DNA from: Bradyrhizobium zhengyangense
GTDB lineage: Bacteria > Pseudomonadota > Alphaproteobacteria > Rhizobiales > Xanthobacteraceae
Assembly: GCF_022012435.1 (NCBI RefSeq)
Contig: NZ_JAKLUA010000022.1
Coordinates: forward strand, 33,200-97,199
Length of the DNA: 64,000 nucleotides
Reading direction: 5' to 3'
Below, piece by piece: positions 58,443-64,000 of this stretch; the first letter of the stretch is position 1; each line of letters begins with the position of its first letter. Position numbers and translations under genes: made by a program. The notes under the pieces were generated by a model, which saw nothing but the letters and a program-made list of their open reading frames with translations, did not search any database and was not told where the DNA came from.

Positions 58443-59744
58443 TCACGACCTCAGCGTGTCGCGCGCCGTCTCCGGCGTCATCAAGGTCGCGACGATGGTG
58501 ATGATCGAGAGCACGATGATGTAGAGCGACACCGGCCAGTACGTACCGGCCCAGGCGAGCAATGCGGTTGCGATCAACGGCGAGAAGCCACCGCTGAGCG
58601 CAGCCGCGACATTGGCCCCGAGCGAAGCGCCGCTGTAGCGCACCTGGGTGCGGAACAACTCCGGCATGAATGCCGCCTTCGGCCCGAACAGCAGCGCATG
58701 CGTCAGCGTCATGGTGACGACGAGCGCGAGCGTGATCAGCGCCGGCTCCCTGGTATCGAGGAACCAGAACAGGGGAAACGCCAGCGCCACCGTGAACACG
58801 CCGCCGGCAAGATACAGCGGCTTGCGGCCGAAAATGTCGGAGAGCCAGCCGGCGAGCGGCAGCGTCGCGAATTCGACGACCGCGGCATAGACCACCGCAT
58901 TCAGGATCACCTGGCGCGGGACGCCGAGCTTGGCCGTGGCATAGACCACGACGAAGACGGTGAGGAGATAAGCGAGCCCCACTTCCGACACCGTGATGCC
59001 GATCGCCAGCAGAAAGCTGCGCCAGTCGCTCCGCAGCACTTCCCACACCGGCTGCGCCAGAACCTCCTTGCGCTCGACGACCTCCTTGAAGTGCGGCGTC
59101 TCCGCGAGCTTGAGACGCACGATTAAGCCGATGCCGACCAGCAAAATGCTGATCCAGAACGGCACGCGCCAGCCCCAACTGAGGAAGTCGGCTTCAGGTA
59201 GTTTCGTCATCAGTCCGAAGATGCCGGTGGACGCGGCGACGCCGACGGGAAAGCCTATTTGCACCAGGCTGCCGTAGAAGCCGCGCCTGTTACCGGCGTG
59301 CTCGGCCACCATGACGACCGCGCCGCTCCATTCGCCGCCAAGACCGATGCCCTGGATGAAGCGCAGGATGACGAGCAGGATCGGCGCCCAGACGCCGATC
59401 TGGCCATAGGTCGGCAGGCAGCCGATCAGGAAGGTGCCGAGCCCCATCGCGATCATGGTCGCGACCAGCATCCTTTTGCGACCGAGCCGGTCGCCATAAT
59501 GTCCGATGATGGCGCCGCCGATCGGCCGCGCGACGAAGCCGACCGCATAGGTCGAGAAGGCCGCCAGCGTGCCCACGAAGGGGTCGAAGCTCGGGAAGAA
59601 CAGCTTGTTGAGCACGAGCGCGGCCGCGGTGCCGTAGATCAGGAAGTCGTACCACTCGATCGCCGTACCAAGCGCACTGGCCCACACCACATGCGCCGTC
59701 GTCGATCGCTCCGTTGTGCCGGAGACTCCTGTTGCTGCCGTCAT
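58443..59744 (-). CDS. MHS-family major facilitator transporter
   Basis: A 433-aa, 12-helix transporter of the metabolite:H+ symporter branch: ASALGTAIEWYDFLIYGTAAAL in helix 1, GHYGDRLGRKRMLVATM after helix 2, and FIQGIGLGGEWSGAVVMVAEHA in helix 4 are family signatures (as in ShiA, KgtP, ProP). It imports an organic acid, aromatic acid or osmolyte with protons; the substrate is not predictable. It lies alone on the minus strand, with its 3' end 4 bp from the GH79-like gene. Confidence 0.88.
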   Translation of the reverse strand: MTAATGVSGTTERSTTAHVVWASALGTAIEWYDFLIYGTAAALVLNKLFFPSFDPFVGTLAAFSTYAVGFVARPIGGAIIGHYGDRLGRKRMLVATMIAMGLGTFLIGCLPTYGQIGVWAPILLVILRFIQGIGLGGEWSGAVVMVAEHAGNRRGFYGSLVQIGFPVGVAASTGIFGLMTKLPEADFLSWGWRVPFWISILLVGIGLIVRLKLAETPHFKEVVERKEVLAQPVWEVLRSDWRSFLLAIGITVSEVGLAYLLTVFVVVYATAKLGVPRQVILNAVVYAAVVEFATLPLAGWLSDIFGRKPLYLAGGVFTVALAFPLFWFLDTREPALITLALVVTMTLTHALLFGPKAAFMPELFRTQVRYSGASLGANVAAALSGGFSPLIATALLAWAGTYWPVSLYIIVLSIITIVATLMTPETARDTLRS

Positions 59745-59953
59745 GCTATCCGCCCCTTATTCCAGTGGGCATCATGGCCAATCACGGGTGTGGTTGCAAC
59801 TTGCGGGAGTGCCACTTCTCCCCAAGATCACCATGCGAGATTTTGGCGCTGCTCCTCCCACGCCCGCAATGACGGTGTTGGGACAGTTGCGCACACGTCT
59901 TGCGGATGTCGTCGCGCGACCCCCGGAACCCCAGGCTGCGCCTCAATTCATTA

Positions 59954-59981
59954 TTGACAAATCTATTAGCTAATATCTAAT
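59954..59981 (+). promoter_or_regulatory. Promoter/operator candidate before the Liv-type binding protein gene
   Basis: TTGACA at 59954-59959 is followed by the perfect palindrome ATTAGCTAAT (59965-59974) and a further ATCTAAT (59975-59981) in a notably AT-rich patch. A repressor site lying over the promoter would fit control by the IclR-type regulator encoded downstream, which is an inference. The rest of 59745-60035 holds no gene. Confidence 0.4.
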
Positions 59982-60035
59982 TTGCTGCCAGAACAAACGG
60001 TCGCGCCAAGCGGCCCAAAAAGAGAGGAAACTTCG

Positions 60036-61250
60036 ATGAGAGGGCTTTTGGCCTGCGCCATGCTCGCGGCCACGATGTCGGCTGCCATGACCACCGTCGC
60101 AAGCGCGCAAGTCTCCGACGACGTGGTCCGGATCGGCGTGCTGACGGATCTGTCGAGCTGGGGCCGCGACAATTCCGGGCCGGGCTCGGTGGAGGCCGCC
60201 AAGATGGCGGTGGAGGAGTTCGGGCCGACCGTGCTCGGCAAGCCGATCGAGATCATCAGCGCCGACCACCAGATGAAGACCGACGTCGGCGTCAATATCG
60301 TGCGCGGCTGGTTCGACAACAGCAAGGTCGATGCCGTCGTCGACATCCCCAATTCCGGCATCGCCATCGCCGTGCACAACATGGTGCGCGAGCGCAACAA
60401 GATCGCGCTGCTCTCCGGGCCCGGCGCGAGCTCGCTGACTGACGAGCTGTGCAGCCCGAACACCGTGCATTTCACCTACGACACCTACGCGCTGTCCAAG
60501 GTGACGGCGTCCGCCGTGATCAAGGAAGGCGGCAAATCCTGGTACTTCATCACCGCGGACTACGCCTTCGGCCAGCAGCTCGAGAAGGACGCCACGCGCT
60601 TCATCAACGAGATGGGCGGCAAGGTGCTGGGCGGCGTCAAGCATCCGACCAACACCGCGGATTTTTCGTCGTTTGCACTGCAGGCACAGAGCTCCAAGGC
60701 AGACGTCGTCGCTTTCGCCAACGCCGGCCAGGATACCGATAACGCCATCAAGCAGTCCGGCGAGTTCGGCCTGGTGCAAGGCGGCCAGAAGCTCGTCGGG
60801 CTCCTGATGTTCGACACCGACGTGCACGCGATCGGGCTCAAGTCCGCGCAGGGCACCTACATGACCACGGCGTCGTACTGGAACATGGACGAGCAGACCC
60901 GCGCCTGGTCGAAGAAGTTCTTTGCGCGCACCAATGTGATGCCGACCATGATCCACACCGGCGTCTACGGCTCGGTGCTGCATTATCTCAAGGCCATCAA
61001 GGCCGCCGGCACCGATGATCCCGCCAAGGTGATGGCCAAGATGCGCGAGCTGCCGATCGAGGATACCTTCGTTCATGGCGGCAGGTTGCGCGAGGACGGC
61101 CGCGTCATCCGGGACATGTACCTCGCCAGGGTGAAGTCGCCCGAGCAGTCCAAGGAACCCTGGGATTATCTGGACATCATCAAGACGGTGAAGGGCGAGG
61201 ACGCCTATCGCCCGGTCTCCGAATCCAAATGTCCGCTGCTGAAGAAGTGA
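60036..61250 (+). CDS. Branched-chain-amino-acid-type (LivK-like) solute-binding protein
   Basis: A 404-aa periplasmic binding protein of the type I (Leu/Ile/Val-receptor) fold: signal peptide MRGLLACAMLAATMSAAMTTVASAQ, then VRIGVLTDLSSWGRDNSGPGS, GWFDNSKVDAVVDIPNSGIA, TYDTYALSKV, and SWYFITADYAFGQQLEKDA. Members of this branch bind aromatic acids, urea or other acids as well as amino acids. ATG 60036 has AGAGGAAA upstream. No permease or ATPase genes accompany it in the window, so it must use a shared transporter. It precedes the flavoprotein gene by eight bases. Confidence 0.9.
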   Translation: MRGLLACAMLAATMSAAMTTVASAQVSDDVVRIGVLTDLSSWGRDNSGPGSVEAAKMAVEEFGPTVLGKPIEIISADHQMKTDVGVNIVRGWFDNSKVDAVVDIPNSGIAIAVHNMVRERNKIALLSGPGASSLTDELCSPNTVHFTYDTYALSKVTASAVIKEGGKSWYFITADYAFGQQLEKDATRFINEMGGKVLGGVKHPTNTADFSSFALQAQSSKADVVAFANAGQDTDNAIKQSGEFGLVQGGQKLVGLLMFDTDVHAIGLKSAQGTYMTTASYWNMDEQTRAWSKKFFARTNVMPTMIHTGVYGSVLHYLKAIKAAGTDDPAKVMAKMRELPIEDTFVHGGRLREDGRVIRDMYLARVKSPEQSKEPWDYLDIIKTVKGEDAYRPVSESKCPLLKK

Positions 61251-61258
61251 GGTGAGAC

Positions 61259-62992
61259 ATGGCCGGCAACGAGCATAGCGCAAGCGAAACATACGAGTGC
61301 GACGTGCTCGTGGCCGGATCGGGCTGCTCCGGCATGTCGGCCGCGATCACCGCGAGGTATCGCGGTCTCGACGTGCTGATGGTCGAGAAGGAGCCGCGCT
61401 TCGGCGGCACTACCGCGCGCTCCGGCGGTTGGCTCTGGATCCCCGGCACGTCGCTGGCGAAGGCTTACGGTATCGAGGAGGCGCCGGACCAGGCGCGCAC
61501 TTACTTGCGGCACGAAGCCGGCAACAATTTTGACGCGGCACGCGTGGAGGCGTTCTTCAGCGCTGGTCCCGAGGCCGTCGATTTCTTCACCACCAACACG
61601 GCGCTGCGCTTCGACATGCCGCTCGTGTTCCCGGACTATCATGCCGAGGCGCCCGGCGGCGCGCAGGGCGGCCGCTCCATGGTGACGCGCCCGTTCGACG
61701 GCCGCGAGCTCGGTGATCTCATCAAGACGCTCGGCATGCCTCTGCCCGAACTTACCGTGTTCGGCATGATGCTGGGGTCAGGCAAGGAGATCATCCATTT
61801 CATGCGCGTGACGAAGTCGCTGACTTCGGCGGTCTATGTCGCCAAGCGCCTGTCGCGGCATCTGATGGATGTGCTCCGCTACGGCCGCGGCATGACGCTC
61901 ACCAACGGCAATGCGCTGGCCGGTCGCCTCGCCAAATCCGCGCAGGATCTGAAGATCCCGATGTGGCTGTCCTCGCCGGTGCGCGAGCTGACGGTCGAGA
62001 ACGGCGCAGTCACCGGTGCGATCGTCACGCGCGAAGGCCGAGACGTGCGCGTCCGCGCAAGACAAGGCGTCGTGCTTGCCTGCGGTGGCTTTCCGCACGA
62101 CGTTGAGCGGCGCAAGAAGATGTTTCCGCATGCACCGACCGGCGCTGAGCATTTCTCGCCCGGCCCAACCGGCAACACCGGCGATGGCCTGCGCCTCGCC
62201 GAGGGTGCCGGGGGCCACATCGAGGATCGCCTGCCGAACGCGGCGGCCTGGGTGCCGGTGTCGCTGACCACGCGCAAGGACGGCTCGAAGGGCGTAATGC
62301 CGCATTTCATCGATCGCGCCAAGCCGGGCGTGATCGCCGTGATGCGTGACGGCAAGCGCTTCGCCAATGAAGGCAATTCCTATCACGATTTCGTCCAGGC
62401 CATGATCAAGGCCGCCAAGCCCGGCGAGGAGATCGCAGCCTATCTCGTATGCGATCACAAGACGTTGCGCAAATACGGACTCGGCTGCGTGCCGCCGTTC
62501 CCGATGCCGCTCGGCCATCACCTTGCGAGCGGCTATCTCATGCGCGGCGACACGCTGGAGGCGCTGGCGGCGAAGGCCGGTATCGACGCCAAGGCGTTCG
62601 CGGAGACCGTCAAGCAATTCAATGCGACGGCGGCGCTGGGTCACGACGCCGCCTTCGGCAAGGGATCGAAGGCCTATAACCGCTATCAGGGCGACGCCAT
62701 GCATGGCCCCAACCCTTGCATCGCGCCGATCGAGAACGGCCCGTTCTATGCCATCAAGATGGTGATCGGCGATCTCGGCACCTATGCCGGCATCGTCACC
62801 GACGAGAACGCCCGGGCGCTCGACGCCGAGGGCCGGGTGATTCCCGGGCTCTATGCCGCCGGCAACGACATGGCGAGCATCATGGGCGGCAATTATCCCG
62901 GCGCAGGCATCACGCTTGGGCCGGCGCTGACCTTCGGCTACATTGCCGGCCGTCATCTCGCCGATAGCGCCGCCAAGCGCGACGCGGCGTAA
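61259..62992 (+). CDS. FAD-dependent oxidoreductase, 3-ketosteroid-dehydrogenase/fumarate-reductase-like
   Basis: A 577-aa flavoprotein of the FAD_binding_2 family. The Rossmann motif is VLVAGSGCSGMSAAITARYRG (about residues 16-36), followed by EKEPRFGGTTARSGG, and the C-terminal FAD site MGGNYPGAGITLGPALTFGYIAG. It resembles 3-ketosteroid-Delta1-dehydrogenases and related urocanate/fumarate reductase-like proteins; a steroid or an unsaturated acid is the probable substrate class. It follows the LivK-like gene by 8 bp, and the IclR regulator follows it by 20 bp, so the three belong together. Confidence 0.85.
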   Translation: MAGNEHSASETYECDVLVAGSGCSGMSAAITARYRGLDVLMVEKEPRFGGTTARSGGWLWIPGTSLAKAYGIEEAPDQARTYLRHEAGNNFDAARVEAFFSAGPEAVDFFTTNTALRFDMPLVFPDYHAEAPGGAQGGRSMVTRPFDGRELGDLIKTLGMPLPELTVFGMMLGSGKEIIHFMRVTKSLTSAVYVAKRLSRHLMDVLRYGRGMTLTNGNALAGRLAKSAQDLKIPMWLSSPVRELTVENGAVTGAIVTREGRDVRVRARQGVVLACGGFPHDVERRKKMFPHAPTGAEHFSPGPTGNTGDGLRLAEGAGGHIEDRLPNAAAWVPVSLTTRKDGSKGVMPHFIDRAKPGVIAVMRDGKRFANEGNSYHDFVQAMIKAAKPGEEIAAYLVCDHKTLRKYGLGCVPPFPMPLGHHLASGYLMRGDTLEALAAKAGIDAKAFAETVKQFNATAALGHDAAFGKGSKAYNRYQGDAMHGPNPCIAPIENGPFYAIKMVIGDLGTYAGIVTDENARALDAEGRVIPGLYAAGNDMASIMGGNYPGAGITLGPALTFGYIAGRHLADSAAKRDAA

Positions 62993-63012
62993 TCCCAGCG
63001 CATCGGAGGCGC

Positions 63013-63807
63013 ATGAAGAAAGAAAGCCGCGGCATCCAGTCGATCGAGGTCGGCGGAGAATTGCTCCGTGCGCTCGCCAAAACCGGCGAGCCGATGATGC
63101 TGCGCGATCTCGCGCGCGAGGCCGGCATGACCCCGGCCAAGGCGCATCCATATCTCGCTAGCTTCTCCCGCATCGGGCTGATCGAACAGGACGAGACTAC
63201 CGGCCGCTACGAGATCGGCGCGCTCGCGCTGGAGCTCGGCCTGATCAGTCTGCGCCGCCTCTCCGGCGTCCGCATCGCGCAGCCGAAGATCGCCGCGCTC
63301 GCGAGCCAGATCGGACACGCCGTCTCGCTCGCGGTGTGGGGCACGCACGGCCCGACCGTAGTGCAGCTGGAAGAGCCCGGCCAGCCCGTCCACATCGTGA
63401 TGCGCGCCGGCTCGGTGATGGCGCTGCTGGAAACCGCCACGGGGCGTGCCTTTGCAGCGTTTCTGCCGGAGAAGACCATCAACGCCGCGCTCGAAAGCGG
63501 GCTTGACCGTCAGGGCGTCGGCTACAATCCGAAGCGCCCGGTGAAAGGCGCCAAGATCGCCGAGATGCTCACGGAGGTCCGCAAGCACGGCCTCGCCCGC
63601 GCGCTCGGCGATCCCCTGCCCGGCGTCAACGCGTTCTCCGCACCAGTGTTCGATCATGCCGGCCACGTCGCGCTTGTGATCACCGCGATGGGGCCGGAAG
63701 GCACGTTCGACGCGCGCTGGGACAGCCCGATCGCGCATGCGCTGCGGGATTGTGCTGGCGGCATCTCGAAGCGGCTCGGCTATGGGATGACGGTGGCGGC
63801 GGAGTGA
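63013..63807 (+). CDS. IclR-family transcriptional regulator
   Basis: A 264-aa regulator: N-terminal winged helix (IQSIEVGGELLRALAKTGEP, MMLRDLAREAGMTPAKAHPYLASFSRIGLIEQD, about residues 8-60) and the IclR effector domain (VSLAVWGTHGPTVVQLEEPG onwards, ending in VFDHAGHVALVITAMGPEG). It probably controls the upstream binding-protein and flavoprotein genes in response to their substrate. GGAGG lies eight bases before the ATG. Followed by a repeat that may end transcription. Confidence 0.92.
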   Translation: MKKESRGIQSIEVGGELLRALAKTGEPMMLRDLAREAGMTPAKAHPYLASFSRIGLIEQDETTGRYEIGALALELGLISLRRLSGVRIAQPKIAALASQIGHAVSLAVWGTHGPTVVQLEEPGQPVHIVMRAGSVMALLETATGRAFAAFLPEKTINAALESGLDRQGVGYNPKRPVKGAKIAEMLTEVRKHGLARALGDPLPGVNAFSAPVFDHAGHVALVITAMGPEGTFDARWDSPIAHALRDCAGGISKRLGYGMTVAAE

Positions 63808-63835
63808 TAGGCAAGTTGCCTCCCTCACAACAGGT

Positions 63836-63922
63836 GTCATGCCCCGCGCAGGCGGGGCATCCAGCACGCCGCGTCCTATCGATTCTATCGCTGCTGTCTC
63901 GGCGTACTGGATCGCCCGCCTT
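63836..63922. repeat. Palindromic repeat (ATGCCCCGC family), right arm incomplete
   Basis: The left part contains the hairpin ATGCCCCGCGCAGGCGGGGCAT (63839-63860 as inner stem) and CCAGCACGCCGCG; the right part has GGCGTACTGGATCGCCCGCC, the expected partner. The terminal stem expected after CGCCCGCC is missing, and different sequence follows from about 63923. Confidence 0.6.
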
Positions 63923-64000
63923 CTGTTTAGTCCGGAGACATGGCTGACACCTGTTCGGACACATCACTGACAGGTTGGCCATTGGTCAAGTCGATTGATG
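63923..64000. mobile_element. Possible end of an insertion element (family unassigned)
   Basis: The sequence TTTAGTCCGGAGACATGG begins where the palindromic repeat is cut short, and inverted ACCTGT/ACAGGT units lie at about 63949-63976. This is what an element end looks like, but no transposase reading frame is in the window and no target duplication can be seen. Confidence 0.3.

Overview
The window is a GC-rich chromosomal stretch (no rRNA or tRNA seen) that reads as an alphaproteobacterium of the Bradyrhizobium type. The inference rests on the gene set (GlgE/TreS and TreYZ genes, LigD/Ku, Kdp, small heat-shock genes behind a ROSE-like RNA thermometer, form II molybdenum hydroxylases), on many tiny hypothetical proteins, and on several families of long palindromic intergenic repeats. 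No species call is possible without a search.

Layout. 1-1.7 kb: end of pgl, then gntK and a HAD phosphatase (sugar acid entry to the pentose phosphate pathway). 1.8-5.6 kb (minus): malQ and a GH15 glucoamylase/trehalase. 5.8-19.8 kb (plus): a tightly packed operon for alpha-glucan/trehalose interconversion: a GlgE-like protein, a TreS-maltokinase fusion, GlgB, GlgX, TreZ, TreY. The GlgE-like protein has lost its general acid and other active-site residues. 19.8-24.2 kb: a PHA-system protein, a DUF3309 peptide, LigD and Ku (end joining). 24.4-32.7 kb (minus): kdpFABCDE, led by a 27-aa ORF, with another possible small ORF between kdpF and kdpA and a palindromic repeat between kdpB and kdpC.

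32.8-35.9 kb is the most unusual part. Four transcription units (kdp leftwards, three units of orphan genes rightwards) share one 50-bp composite promoter with invariant spacing. The orphan units encode a 155-aa unknown, two paralogous FIGxN proteins, a dihydrodipicolinate-synthase homologue lacking the Schiff-base lysine and the proton-relay tyrosine, and three single-helix membrane peptides. This looks like an undescribed regulon, possibly under KdpE.

36-44 kb: upp, an acyl-CoA synthetase, an acyl-CoA dehydrogenase divergent from MaoC and citrate-lyase-like genes, a Tat-exported FAH-family protein, a LysR regulator and two small charged proteins. 44.2-47.1 kb (minus): two Hsp20 proteins behind a ROSE-like leader, a 111-aa unknown, a 38-aa membrane peptide and a one-PDZ HtrA protease. 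47.1-56.7 kb (minus): a spermidine/putrescine-type ABC importer, a three-subunit molybdenum hydroxylase and an amidase, together a likely catabolic unit for an amide or N-heterocycle. 56.9-64 kb: an exported GH79-like hydrolase, an MHS-family transporter, then a Liv-type binding protein, a KstD-like flavoprotein and an IclR regulator. The window ends in a palindromic repeat that appears broken by other DNA.
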